The notes beneath the pieces were generated by a model. The model saw only the letters and a program-made list of their open reading frames with translations. It made no database searches and was not told the origin of the DNA. Shown piece by piece: positions 34,162 through 42,513 of a stretch of DNA of 64,000 nt (its first letter is position 1; each line of letters opens with the position of its first letter). A program made the position numbers and the translations under genes. The DNA is from Vagococcus coleopterorum (GTDB lineage Bacteria; Bacillota; Bacilli; Lactobacillales; Vagococcaceae), in NCBI RefSeq assembly GCF_011303955.1, contig NZ_CP049886.1, forward strand, positions 62,001-126,000. The letters are read 5' to 3'.

Positions 34162-34842
34162 CTAAAAGACTAACACCAAACAAGCCACAACCATGACAAC
34201 TGTATCTATCATGCGCCACTGATTCGGTTGATAATAATGACGCTCCCCTTCAATTTTCAAACCACGGGTATAGGCTGACTTGGCTAAATCATCAGCACTC
34301 TTTAAGGCGGTATTTAAAATCGGCAAAGCGTACAAACCTGGATTAAACCGTTTGGCTACTGGCAATGAGCGCCAGCGCAAACGAAACATTTTGATAACTT
34401 TTTTATATTCTTCAGCAAAGTGTGGGATAAAGCGCAACATCGTCACGAAGGGAATCGCCACTCGTCGTGAGATATGCAGCTGATCAAAGGCTTGGAACAG
34501 CTCAGAGGTAGTACTACTGTGGACTAACACCCCACCGGCTAATAACCCTGGATACATCCGCATCCCACCATAAGCAAAGGCAGCAAAACGTTCTACTAAT
34601 AGATGACCTGACAATAACGTTGGCAAGAAGCTAATCAGCGCCAGCACGACATACAGCGTCCCGTAAATTTTAACTGAGTGATAACGACGATTGGCCGCTA
34701 ACAGTCCCAGTAGACCCACCACAAAAACTAACTCTTTAACTTGGCGGTGTGCCAAATGCTGACCGAAGAATAATAAGAGACTCGCTAGTAAGACTAATCC
34801 TAACTTACAGCGCACATCTAGTTTAATAACGGCTGATCTCAT
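34162..34842 (-). CDS. ecfT: ECF transporter transmembrane subunit EcfT
   Basis: A 226-residue membrane protein with about five segments. It has the EcfT coupling helices and their Ala-Arg-Gly-type motifs: MLRFIPHFAEEYKKVIKMFRLR and, nearer the end, SAYTRGLKIEGERHYY. It couples the fused ATPase to the substrate-binding S component. The start ATG overlaps the TGA of the S-component gene (ATGA) and has no strong ribosome site of its own, suggesting coupled translation. Confidence 0.9.
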   Translation of the reverse strand: MRSAVIKLDVRCKLGLVLLASLLLFFGQHLAHRQVKELVFVVGLLGLLAANRRYHSVKIYGTLYVVLALISFLPTLLSGHLLVERFAAFAYGGMRMYPGLLAGGVLVHSSTTSELFQAFDQLHISRRVAIPFVTMLRFIPHFAEEYKKVIKMFRLRWRSLPVAKRFNPGLYALPILNTALKSADDLAKSAYTRGLKIEGERHYYQPNQWRMIDTVVMVVACLVLVF

Positions 34843-35423
34843 TTAGCGTTAAAATGTTTAGCCACGTATTTTTGTCCCAGATAACCACTGATTAAAGCAC
34901 AGACTAAAGTGGCAATGATCCCGTAAACCATGAAAGTCGGTGTGGCATATTTAAAGACTTGATCCACATACGCTTGGTCTTTGCCTTTTTCTAACAACTG
35001 CGCCACATATTGGTTTTGCATAAAGACTAAAGGTAAGATTGGACCAAAGACCCCAAAACTGAAAATCACATAAGCTATTAGCTCTTTGACTAAGGTTACT
35101 GGGCTTGTTTTTGTCACTAATAAATCCGCTAAGAACCCAAATAAGAAAGCTGGCACAAATGCTAAGGGGAAATAGCCACCTACCATAAAGAAAACACCCA
35201 TCACTGAACTCATAATCGTGATAGCTCCTAATTTAGGCACACGCTGATGTAATAAGAAATAAATTGGGCTAACAACTACCGCTACTGCTGCTGGTAAAAA
35301 GAAGTGACCACCACTCGGGAATAAAACCATTGTGGCAAACGTAACTAACCCTACTACTATAAAATATAAAGCTGAAAAAGAACCAATTGTAATTAAGTCC
35401 TTTACATTTAATTTTTTAGACAT
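34839..35423 (-). CDS. ECF transporter S component, MptD/Trep_Strep family
   Basis: About 194 residues with six hydrophobic segments. The N terminus KKLNVKDLITIGSFSALYFI and the central GGHFFLPAAVAVVVSPIYFLL with GGYFPLAFVPAFLFGFLADLL resemble the MptD/Trep_Strep family of integral membrane S components. Being in an operon with its own EcfT and fused ATPase suggests a dedicated (group I) transporter. Substrate unknown. The ATG at 35423 is chosen because GGAGG lies 8 bases upstream. Confidence 0.83.
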   Translation of the reverse strand: MSKKLNVKDLITIGSFSALYFIVVGLVTFATMVLFPSGGHFFLPAAVAVVVSPIYFLLHQRVPKLGAITIMSSVMGVFFMVGGYFPLAFVPAFLFGFLADLLVTKTSPVTLVKELIAYVIFSFGVFGPILPLVFMQNQYVAQLLEKGKDQAYVDQVFKYATPTFMVYGIIATLVCALISGYLGQKYVAKHFNAK

Positions 35424-35500
35424 CTGAAAAACCTCCATCATCTTTTTTACTACCTGTCTATTCTATCACAAAGGCATAGTCCGGTCGCTCAAAAGAGTCC

Positions 35501-35532
35501 AAAAAAAACACTCTCTTTTGAGAGTGTTTTAT
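35501..35532. terminator. Terminator after the sugar kinase gene
   Basis: AACACTCTC / GAGAGTGTT stem with TTTT loop, with an A run (T run on the minus strand) next to it. Confidence 0.9.
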
Positions 35533-36431
35533 TTATTTAAACTTTCAACATACCAGTAGTACGCCCCTTTAGAAATTTTACTATCAGGGAAAGCTAAACC
35601 AATGGCGACACCTAGTTCTTGGATTTTTTCAATGAAAGCTTGTAAGAAGGTTTCGTTATTGACGATAATACCGCCGTTTAACCCTAGGAAGATTTCTTCA
35701 TAGGTATAAGTCATTTCATAAAAGGTCATATACTCTTCCGCAAAGATTTGGGCCTCACGGCTAACAATATCTTGGGCGATTGGTTCATCATCTGGATGAT
35801 CAATCAAAACTTGGGTGATTGAGGCAATCTCAGGTTTGGTTAAGTCACGGACAATTCCTGGTAAGGTTTTAATATCCTCACATTTCAGATGTGCTAAGAC
35901 CGCTTGTGATAATTCTGAAGGTTCTAAGTTTAGGTCGTATTCAGTTAAGCAGTTTTTCGCTAAGGCTAAACCTAGTCGATAACCACTTCCTTCATCACCT
36001 AAAAGTGGTCCCCAACCACCATAACTGGCCCACTTATTTCCTTGTTTACTAATGATCACTGAACCTGTGCCGGCGATAATCAACTCACCATCTCGCCCTT
36101 TTAGAATCGCGTAGTGAGCTAACTCACCGTCACCAGTTAGTACAATTTTATCAGCGAACTCAGCTTGGAGTTTTTCTAAAATAATCGCTTCTTCATTACT
36201 AGCATTTAAACCCGCTGCTCCAATTAAAATCAGCTCACATTTTTCTGAGGGATCGTGCTGTGATTTTACTGTTTTAATGCCCTCAATAATTCGAACTAAG
36301 GCTCCGTCCATATCTTCAATAAAGTTCCCCGCACCGACTGTAATTGTCGCTTGTTCTTCCTCAGTTTCAACATTGTATGATGTGACTTCTGTTTTTGTAC
36401 CACCTGCATCTACCCCAATAACATAACTCAT
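35529..36431 (-). CDS. N-acetylglucosamine kinase-like protein (BadF/BadG/BcrA ATPase fold)
   Basis: A 300-residue ASKHA kinase. Phosphate-1 motif is IGVDAGGTKTEVTSYN; IGAAGLNAS follows; the adenosine/phosphate-2 region reads GELIIAGTGSVIISKQGNKW and ASYGGWGPLLGDEGSGYRLG; a C-terminal LGLNGGIIVNNETF closes the fold. The GWGPLLGDEGSGY stretch is typical of GlcNAc/glucosamine kinases. It would feed cell wall sugar recycling, but BcrA-type ATPases share the fold. Monocistronic, with AAAGGGG before the ATG. Confidence 0.87.
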   Translation of the reverse strand: MSYVIGVDAGGTKTEVTSYNVETEEEQATITVGAGNFIEDMDGALVRIIEGIKTVKSQHDPSEKCELILIGAAGLNASNEEAIILEKLQAEFADKIVLTGDGELAHYAILKGRDGELIIAGTGSVIISKQGNKWASYGGWGPLLGDEGSGYRLGLALAKNCLTEYDLNLEPSELSQAVLAHLKCEDIKTLPGIVRDLTKPEIASITQVLIDHPDDEPIAQDIVSREAQIFAEEYMTFYEMTYTYEEIFLGLNGGIIVNNETFLQAFIEKIQELGVAIGLAFPDSKISKGAYYWYVESLNK

Positions 36432-36490
36432 CTTACTGCCCCTTTCAGTCGTCTGTCTATACCATTAGTTTACCTTTGATAGGCTGGAAA

Positions 36491-36543
36491 TACAAACAAA
36501 CACCCCGAATTAAATTCAATTATTTGAACTTAACTCGAGGTGT
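36491..36543 (-). terminator. Terminator after the TetR gene
   Basis: Long stem with 20-base arms (36500-36519 and 36524-36543). On the minus-strand RNA it pairs throughout with three G-U pairs, and a T-rich tail follows. Confidence 0.8.
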
Positions 36544-36582
36544 TATACTATTTCCCAAATAGGCTTCATAGCTATCATTATC

Positions 36583-37155
36583 CTAGGAAACAAAAAGCGC
36601 ATCTAATTTGTGTGACTTAGCATTTTCAGTAATACGTTGCAGGAACTCACGGATGGCTTCATCATCAGGGTGAATCATTTGGCCTGCTCGCAAGGAGCCG
36701 ATGCCTGTTGAGGCAATCCAAACTTGGGTACAAATAATCTCTTTCATCTCATCTGTTTGGTCTGAATAATTTGGATCTTGGTTAATTAACTCCATAAAAT
36801 ATTTACTGCTATACGCTCTAATCCATTCTTTTCCTTGGTGGTTTTCTAAAAATAAAGTTCTAAACAAAACAGGCTCTTCTACCGCTAAATGAATGTAATT
36901 TAACTGGGCATCTAAGAAAGGGTGATTTGTTAATTTTGGCATAAAAATCTTCTTGTCCAAATAACTTTTGATTTGTTTGCAAACTTCACCTTTCAACTCA
37001 TCCATATTTTTAAACTCAAGATAAATGGGTTGGGTTGAACAGTTCATCCTAAAAGCAATATTACGTGCGGTAAAACCGGAAAAACCTTCTGTTCTAACAA
37101 TTTCATACGTAGCACTGAGAATCTGATCTCTCGTTATTGTTTTTCTTCTTGCCAT
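36583..37155 (-). CDS. TetR-family transcriptional regulator
   Basis: A 190-residue regulator. Its N-terminal helix-turn-helix reads RDQILSATYEIVRTEGFSGF, then TARNIAFRMNCSTQPIYLEFKNMDELKGEV. The C-terminal ligand domain is helical and has no clear family match. The ATG at 37155 has AGAGGG 8 bases upstream. Its target is not obvious: the next gene downstream is the sugar kinase, behind a terminator, and a palindrome upstream at 37297-37312 could be its own operator. Confidence 0.85.
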   Translation of the reverse strand: MARRKTITRDQILSATYEIVRTEGFSGFTARNIAFRMNCSTQPIYLEFKNMDELKGEVCKQIKSYLDKKIFMPKLTNHPFLDAQLNYIHLAVEEPVLFRTLFLENHQGKEWIRAYSSKYFMELINQDPNYSDQTDEMKEIICTQVWIASTGIGSLRAGQMIHPDDEAIREFLQRITENAKSHKLDALFVS

Positions 37156-37296
37156 TATACATCCCTCTTTCATCAGGTTTAGCGTTATCGACTGACGATT
37201 GACTTTGGGCGAACATTTGACTGAGTGCGGTTAGTTGCATAAGCTTCTTATCAATATACCGTTATTGTAGCATGACTTTTCCGTTCAAAATAGGGT

Positions 37297-37312
37297 GTAT
37301 ATTAAAATATAC
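37297..37312. promoter_or_regulatory. Palindrome upstream of the TetR gene
   Basis: GTATATT and AATATAC around AA: perfect 7-base arms, 142 bases before the TetR start. A possible operator, but the AT-rich setting makes chance likely. Confidence 0.3.
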
Positions 37313-37354
37313 TAATATTTACTCAGTAAACTCCCACTTAATGGTCAAAAATAT

Positions 37355-37427
37355 GTTCCTGACTGGAATTGAACCAGCGACCTATCGCTTAGGAGGCGAT
37401 TGCTCTATCCGACTGAGCTACAGAAAC
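37355..37427 (-). tRNA. tRNA-Arg (anticodon CCT)
   Basis: A 73-base cloverleaf on the minus strand. The acceptor arms are GTTTCTG and CAGGAAC. The D arm is GCTCAGTCGGATAGAGC. The anticodon stem is ATCGC/GCGAT with loop CTCCTAA, giving anticodon CCT for AGG codons. The T arm is CTGGTTCAATTCCAG. The terminal CCA is not encoded (CATAT follows on the minus strand). Confidence 0.95.
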
Positions 37428-37460
37428 CTAACTTGATTTTAGCACATCTAAGACAACAGA

Positions 37461-37488
37461 AAAACCACCGCTTAGGCGATGGTTATTT
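37461..37488. terminator. Terminator after the helicase gene
   Basis: AACCACCGC / GCGATGGTT stem with TTAG loop. On the minus strand it is followed by TTTTC. Confidence 0.85.
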
Positions 37489-38772
37489 TTTCTTCTTAAC
37501 TTTTTTTGATTTTTTCTTTTTATCTTTAATTTTAGCTTTTTTCTTTTTCACCACAATGTGTTCTGATTTAAACAACGGATCAGTCGTTTGTGGTTTACCA
37601 GTTTTTTTAGTCACTGGTTTATCAGTCGTTTCTTTTTCTAAATGACCGGCTTCAACAAGTGGCAAGATTTTTTGTGAGTGGGCAATCATTTCAGTCACAT
37701 CCCAGTCTTTTTGACGAACTAATTTTTTTAGTTCAACTAATTCAAAATCACTAACCATGGATAAGACCATACCATCTTGTCCCATCCGACCTGTTCGTCC
37801 TGAACGGTGAACATAGTTTTCTAAACGGTAAGGCACGTCATAGTGAATGACATATGGCAAGGCATCAAAATCTAAACCTCGAGCACCTAAATCAGTGGTT
37901 AATAGTAAGTTAACTTTATTTTCAGCAAAGGCTGATAAGGCCATCTTACGCTCCATTTTATTTTGGTCAGATGCTAATGTGACATTGGGCACGCCATTAA
38001 ACGCTAGCTTATCCGCCACAAAGCCCATCTCTTGTACTTCGTTAAAGAAGATAATCCCTTTAAAGCCATCGACATTTGAAAGTTTTCTTAACAACTCCAC
38101 TCGTTTACGAGGTTGCACGCGGAAGAATCCGTGAGTTACTTCACCAGCTGATTGATCTTCATTGGTCACGTCTAAGATTTTTAAATCAGACTTCCCTAGT
38201 TGCGATAACTTTTGATCAATATCAACAGCCGTCGCTGAGACTGCCACAAGCTGAATCTGCTTATCGACAGCTTTCATAATGTGGTTTGTCGCGTTTAGTT
38301 CACTGACTTCTACTAATTGATCGACTTCATCTAAAACTAAGGTGTTTAGCAGATGTGCTTTCACTTTTTTAATCTTGATTAATTCCCAAATACGTCCCGG
38401 AGTTCCCACTAGGATTTCCGGTTTGTTTTTTAGTTTCTCCACTTGGCGCTTCACGTTCGCGCCACCAATTAAGGATTCACTTTTCAAACCGATTAGGCCG
38501 GCCCATTCTTTTGTTACGTTAGCCACTTGAACGGCTAGTTCTTGTGAGGGTAATAAAATCAATAATTGATTGCCTTCCCCTGATTTGATTTTTGTTAGTA
38601 ACGGCCATAAGTAAGCTAAGGTTTTACCTGACCCCGTTGGTGAGACACCGACCATGCTTTCGCCTGCTTGTAAGGGGGCAAATAATTCTTTTTGAATAAG
38701 GGAAGCCTCATCGTAGCCCATCTTATCCCAATTTGCTTGCCATTCAGTTGGCAATTGTTCTTTAAACGTCAT
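37483..38772 (-). CDS. DEAD-box RNA helicase (YfmL-like)
   Basis: A 429-residue helicase with motif I VSPTGSGKTLAYLWPL, Ia LLPSQELAVQV, Ib VGTPGRIWELI, motif II VLDEVDQLVE, motif III VSATAV, IV GIIFFNEVQE, V LLTTDLGARGLDF and VI YVHRSGRTGRMG. Motif II reads DEVD rather than DEAD. After about residue 370 the tail becomes very Lys-rich and ends KKKSKKVKKKK, likely an RNA-binding extension. Such helicases act in ribosome assembly or RNA decay at low temperature. Gene-specific role is inferred. Confidence 0.9.
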   Translation of the reverse strand: MTFKEQLPTEWQANWDKMGYDEASLIQKELFAPLQAGESMVGVSPTGSGKTLAYLWPLLTKIKSGEGNQLLILLPSQELAVQVANVTKEWAGLIGLKSESLIGGANVKRQVEKLKNKPEILVGTPGRIWELIKIKKVKAHLLNTLVLDEVDQLVEVSELNATNHIMKAVDKQIQLVAVSATAVDIDQKLSQLGKSDLKILDVTNEDQSAGEVTHGFFRVQPRKRVELLRKLSNVDGFKGIIFFNEVQEMGFVADKLAFNGVPNVTLASDQNKMERKMALSAFAENKVNLLLTTDLGARGLDFDALPYVIHYDVPYRLENYVHRSGRTGRMGQDGMVLSMVSDFELVELKKLVRQKDWDVTEMIAHSQKILPLVEAGHLEKETTDKPVTKKTGKPQTTDPLFKSEHIVVKKKKAKIKDKKKKSKKVKKKK

Positions 38773-38825
38773 CTTGTTTCCTCAATTCTCTTAGTTGCCT
38801 TTCGGCTCAATAGTCTTACTTTACC

Positions 38826-39827
38826 TTAAAACGAGTCCGTTGGGAACTTGATTCCAGCTTCTTGACGCATTTGTTCCATTAACTCATGAACGATGGCCCC
38901 AATTTCTAACCAATCGTTGTATGAAGTTTGTAAGGCTTCTGATGTTGGATTTTCAATCACATCAGCAAAATCAGTAGCTTCTTCTACCATTGGATTTTCA
39001 AGGCGTGTCGCTGGTACATTACGCAATTCTTGTGTTTTTAAATCTAAAACATTAATTGTTTCAATACTATTTACAGCATCTAAATGGATAGTTTCTTTTT
39101 GTGTGTAAATTTCTGATGGTAAATCACTGTTGGCGATTTTACCCGTTTGCATTGTCACATCGAAGTTAGGATAACGTAAGATGATTGTGCCTTTACCGTC
39201 GACACCTGTGGTAATCTTTTGGGCAAAGTAATGATAGCTAGTTGGACGACCGAACCAGGCAATCGCTGCGTACATCACATAAACACCTAAGTCCATTAAG
39301 GCACCACCGGCAAATTTTGGCGAGAAGATATTTGGTTCTTCGCCTGCTAAGACTAAATCATAACGTGATGAGTATTTCATAAAGTTTAAGTTAGCTCCTA
39401 GCAGTTCACTAGCATCTGGCAATAACTCTGTCACTTTACGGAAGCTGTCTTCATGGATATTACGCGCTGCTTCAAAGATAAATAACTTTTGCTCTTTGGC
39501 AAGAGCAACCAGTTCTTGCCACTCTGTTAATTTAGTCACCGCTGGTTTTTCAACGATGACATGTTTACCTGCTAATAAGGCTGCTTTACTTTGTTCAAAG
39601 TGCAAGCTATTTGGTGAGGCAATGTAGATAACATCAACATCTCCACTTGTCATAAATTCATTTAAGTCTGTGCTAACTGTTGTGACACCAAAGTCAGCCC
39701 CAAATTCTTTAGCTGTTTCTTCACGACGTGAATAAACACGTGTTAATTGGTAGCGTTTTGTTTCCTCAGCCGCTTCCACAAATTGTTTCGTAATCCAGTT
39801 TGTTCCAATAATCCCTAATTTCAACAT
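38826..39827 (-). CDS. Gfo/Idh/MocA family oxidoreductase
   Basis: NAD(P)-dependent dehydrogenase of about 333 residues. The N-terminal Rossmann fold begins KLGIIGTNWITKQFVEAA, with IYIASPNSLHFEQSKAAL and the catalytic-lysine motif HVIVEKPAVT. The C-terminal domain has FAGGALMDLGVYVMYAAIAWFG, the GG..D.G.Y/H pattern of the family. The substrate (a sugar or cyclitol) is not predictable. The start is taken as ATG 39827, with GGGGG about 7 bases upstream; ATG 39830 and TTG 39833 are alternatives. It is 12 bases downstream of sfsA. Confidence 0.92.
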   Translation of the reverse strand: MLKLGIIGTNWITKQFVEAAEETKRYQLTRVYSRREETAKEFGADFGVTTVSTDLNEFMTSGDVDVIYIASPNSLHFEQSKAALLAGKHVIVEKPAVTKLTEWQELVALAKEQKLFIFEAARNIHEDSFRKVTELLPDASELLGANLNFMKYSSRYDLVLAGEEPNIFSPKFAGGALMDLGVYVMYAAIAWFGRPTSYHYFAQKITTGVDGKGTIILRYPNFDVTMQTGKIANSDLPSEIYTQKETIHLDAVNSIETINVLDLKTQELRNVPATRLENPMVEEATDFADVIENPTSEALQTSYNDWLEIGAIVHELMEQMRQEAGIKFPTDSF

Positions 39828-39839
39828 CATCAATTCCCC

Positions 39840-40571
39840 CTATTTAGTTTCTTTAAATTCGATCGCTAAATCGAATGCTATTTCTTCTTTTAACTCAATT
39901 GTGTCAGCTGTTACCTGACAGTTGTAAACCAAGACTTGTGTCCCTGCTGTCATCGCTGCTTGAAGTGCCGCACTGAGTTCTGGTTGGCGTTCGGTATGAA
40001 CGGTACCCTTACTGACAGACTCTAACTGAGCAATGAACAAGACATAGGTTTGATAGCCTTCCTTTTGTAAAGCCGCCAATTCTTTAACATGTTTCAAAGC
40101 ACGTAAACTTGGGGCATCCGGAAAAGCACCGATGCCATTCGCTTCCAACGTCATTCCTTTAACTTCAACAATCGCCGTTTGACCTGTTGCAGTTTCCACC
40201 ACAACATCAAAGCGCGACGAACCAAAGGTAACTTCTCGTTTAACCTCTGTAATTGGGCCAACTAATCCAGGTAAGCTAATTGCGCCACTAGCGATACCTT
40301 CAGCTGCTAATTGATTAGGAACTTGGCTGTCAATATTGACCCATGTGCCATTTTTATTAGCAGCAATTAAATCATAGTCTGTTTTACGAGTGGCAGATCC
40401 TTGATAAGAAATAGCTACCTCTGCACCAGGGAAAAGCAACTCTTTACAACGACCAGTATTCTTGACATGGACCCGTTCTGGTTCCTCTTGATTCGGTAAT
40501 GTGACTTGGGCAATAAAACGATTATCTCGTTGTAAAAGTGGTACTGTTTCAACTTTTGGATACTCCACCAT
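39840..40571 (-). CDS. sfsA: SfsA family protein (sugar fermentation stimulation / nuclease)
   Basis: About 243 residues with the SfsA layout: an N-terminal OB-like segment (RFIAQVTLPNQEEPERVHVKNTGRCKELL) and a nuclease-like domain with FGSSRFDVVVE, AIVEVKGMTLE, FPDAPSLRALKHVKEL and YVLFIAQLE. The D-x-ExK arrangement (RFDVVVE ... VEVKG) fits the nuclease activity reported for SfsA relatives. TTG 40577 (AAGGG 5 bases upstream) and ATG 40571 are both possible starts. Confidence 0.92.
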   Translation of the reverse strand: MVEYPKVETVPLLQRDNRFIAQVTLPNQEEPERVHVKNTGRCKELLFPGAEVAISYQGSATRKTDYDLIAANKNGTWVNIDSQVPNQLAAEGIASGAISLPGLVGPITEVKREVTFGSSRFDVVVETATGQTAIVEVKGMTLEANGIGAFPDAPSLRALKHVKELAALQKEGYQTYVLFIAQLESVSKGTVHTERQPELSAALQAAMTAGTQVLVYNCQVTADTIELKEEIAFDLAIEFKETK

Positions 40572-40677
40572 TGGCAATCAAACCCTTCTTCTCTAGTCCA
40601 CTTTATTATACACTATTTCCAAGACCGAAGCTTTTATTTGAACTTGTCTAAAAAACTCCGAAAAAGAAGGCTTAAAG

Positions 40678-40706
40678 TTGCAAAAAAGACGCGAGAGTTT
40701 TACACT
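40678..40706 (+). promoter_or_regulatory. Sigma-A promoter for the DUF4828-like gene
   Basis: TTGCAA (40678-40683), 17-base spacer, TACACT (40701-40706), 36 bases before the start. Confidence 0.55.
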
Positions 40707-40742
40707 TAAGGTACATAAAATGAGAGAAAGGTTGGCTTAGTA

Positions 40743-41105
40743 ATGGTAAGAAAACAAGATTCTAAAAATATGTCCTTGACTGATTTAGTTTTAACCAAAT
40801 TACCTTTTCTTAAAAAGAAACAAACAAAGCAAGGGCCTTCTGAAAAAATAATTAAAAAACAATACGTAGGACGTTGGTACGTCTTTGACCGTACCAAATC
40901 AATTCAGCATTCATTAGAAATTAAACCAGACTTTTCAATGCTCTTAGATAACGGCCACTATCAGTTTACTCTCATTACCTTAACTGAAGAAAAATTAGTC
41001 TTGCGTGATCGCCTTGGCTACTTTATTACGATTACTTGTAAAGACCAGCAGCCCGTTTCACTATTTGATGAGGCTGAGAATAAAACCTATGATTTAGAAA
41101 AATAA
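40743..41105 (+). CDS. DUF4828-like small protein
   Basis: A 120-residue protein. A basic N-terminal stretch (LTKLPFLKKKQTKQG) is followed by a small beta domain: YVGRWYVFDRTKSIQHSLEI, FSMLLDNGHYQFTLITLTEE and KLVLRDRLGYFITI. The GRW.F.D....H.L.I beginning and DR.GY strand fit DUF4828, which occurs in Lactobacillales, often near Gfo/Idh/MocA genes as here. Function unknown. Confidence 0.65.
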   Translation: MVRKQDSKNMSLTDLVLTKLPFLKKKQTKQGPSEKIIKKQYVGRWYVFDRTKSIQHSLEIKPDFSMLLDNGHYQFTLITLTEEKLVLRDRLGYFITITCKDQQPVSLFDEAENKTYDLEK

Positions 41106-41131
41106 AAAGCCTCCCAAATGGGAAGGCTTTT
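41106..41131. terminator. Bidirectional terminator
   Basis: AAGCCTCCC / GGGAAGGCTT stem with a one-base bulge, A run before and T run after. Confidence 0.87.
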
Positions 41132-41132
41132 T

Positions 41133-42311
41133 TTAGACTGAAATATTTTCTGGTTTCGGTGCTTTCCAGATTAATGTTAATGAAAAACTGATTAATAAGA
41201 TAATCGTTACCACGATTGATGGGTAACTTGTTTTAATATCCATCAAGGTACCGGCTAAGATTGGACCAGCAATGTTACCAACACTTGTTAGGGCTGAGTT
41301 AACACCGTTGACTGTCCCTTGGTTGTTACCTGCTTGTTTCGTTAAGAAGGTTGTAACCGCTGGACGCAACAAGTCAAAGGCTAAGAAAATAACAAAGGTA
41401 CAAACCGCTACACTCCAGAAACCTTTAGCCGCTAACATAATGAAGACGAAAGCTGCACTGAAGAATAGACAAATACGAATGACACCGATTTCGCCTAGTT
41501 TCTTGACCATACCATCGAAGAAAACTAGCTGAGCAATCAAGGCTAAGACCCCACTACCAACCATAATAACAGCGATGTCTAATTCATTAAAACCATACAC
41601 ACGAACGACATAGACACTGTATAAACTTTCAAAGGCAGCTAAACCAAAAGCATTAATTAAAATGATTAAGAACGGAAACATTAAGTTCTTTGAGAAAATA
41701 ATTGAGCGAATGCTGACTTTCTCTTTTGCTTGTTCTGCTTGTTCTGCTGTTCTTTCTGGTTCTTTCAATAAGAAGAAGGCAAATAAACAGCCGACTAATC
41801 CTAAAACGAAAGCCGCAAAGAATGGCAAACGTGATGAGTAGTGTCCGAAGAAACCACCGATACCAGGGCCAATGATGAAACCACCACTAATAGCTCCTGA
41901 CACCCAACCCATTGCTTTGGGACGTTCCTCTAAAGAAGTCATGTCCGCCACAAAGGCCATCACTGATGGGAAAATCAAGGCGGCACCTAGTCCACCTAGC
42001 AAACGTGAAATATATAATAGACTCACCGTTTGTCCCAAACCAAATAAAAGTTCTGACACAGCAAAAACAAACATCCCTACAACAATCATGCGTTTACGAC
42101 CGTATAAATCTGAAAAACGACCAGCGATTGGCGAACAGACTAACTGCGCCGCAGCATAGGCCGCAGTTAAATAACCCATCGTTGTCATTGTCAGCCCCAT
42201 CTCTTGTTGGATGGCTGGCGTAACAGGGACGACTAACCCAATCCCTAGAAATACTATAAATAAATTGGCTACTACAATTAGTAACATGCGTTTAGTTTCT
42301 TTATCTTGCAT
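41133..42311 (-). CDS. MFS drug/proton antiporter (DHA1 family)
   Basis: A 392-residue transporter with 12 membrane segments. Motif A is GRFSDLYGRKRM in loop 2-3; the drug-antiporter motif C is GWVSGAISGGFIIGPGIGGFFG in segment 5. It resembles NorA/YttB-type multidrug exporters, but substrates are unknown. AAAGGAG precedes the ATG. It is divergent from a serine hydrolase gene across a 202-base gap that contains two inverted repeats. Confidence 0.92.
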   Translation of the reverse strand: MQDKETKRMLLIVVANLFIVFLGIGLVVPVTPAIQQEMGLTMTTMGYLTAAYAAAQLVCSPIAGRFSDLYGRKRMIVVGMFVFAVSELLFGLGQTVSLLYISRLLGGLGAALIFPSVMAFVADMTSLEERPKAMGWVSGAISGGFIIGPGIGGFFGHYSSRLPFFAAFVLGLVGCLFAFFLLKEPERTAEQAEQAKEKVSIRSIIFSKNLMFPFLIILINAFGLAAFESLYSVYVVRVYGFNELDIAVIMVGSGVLALIAQLVFFDGMVKKLGEIGVIRICLFFSAAFVFIMLAAKGFWSVAVCTFVIFLAFDLLRPAVTTFLTKQAGNNQGTVNGVNSALTSVGNIAGPILAGTLMDIKTSYPSIVVTIILLISFSLTLIWKAPKPENISV

Positions 42312-42333
42312 CTTATCACTCCTTTACGAATTC

Positions 42334-42370
42334 AAATAACTGATCTCTACTAACAAAAAACTAGTTATTT
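42334..42370. repeat. Inverted repeat in the MFS leader
   Basis: AAATAACT and AGTTATTT, perfect 8-base arms 21 bases apart, between the MFS start and its probable promoter. Confidence 0.35.
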
Positions 42371-42432
42371 CCACTTCTCTTTATCTTAGCTTATTGTGCT
42401 TTTTTTGACTAGCAAAAAATCTATCTTTTTTT

Positions 42433-42453
42433 AAACAAACTGAAAGTTTGTTT
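42433..42453. promoter_or_regulatory. Candidate operator between the MFS and hydrolase genes
   Basis: Perfect 9-base arms AAACAAACT and AGTTTGTTT around GAA, in the divergent promoter region, about 27 bases upstream of a TATACT -10 for the hydrolase gene. The shape suits a dimeric repressor. Confidence 0.5.
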
Positions 42454-42513
42454 CTTATATTAATCGCATTATATTCTGCTATACTAAAGAAAACAATCTA
42501 GAAAGGAGTTTTT

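Noticed and set aside
41872-42223. Two plus-strand frames opposite the MFS pump
   Set aside because: They lie antisense within a conserved 12-segment transporter; no ribosome site or family pattern.
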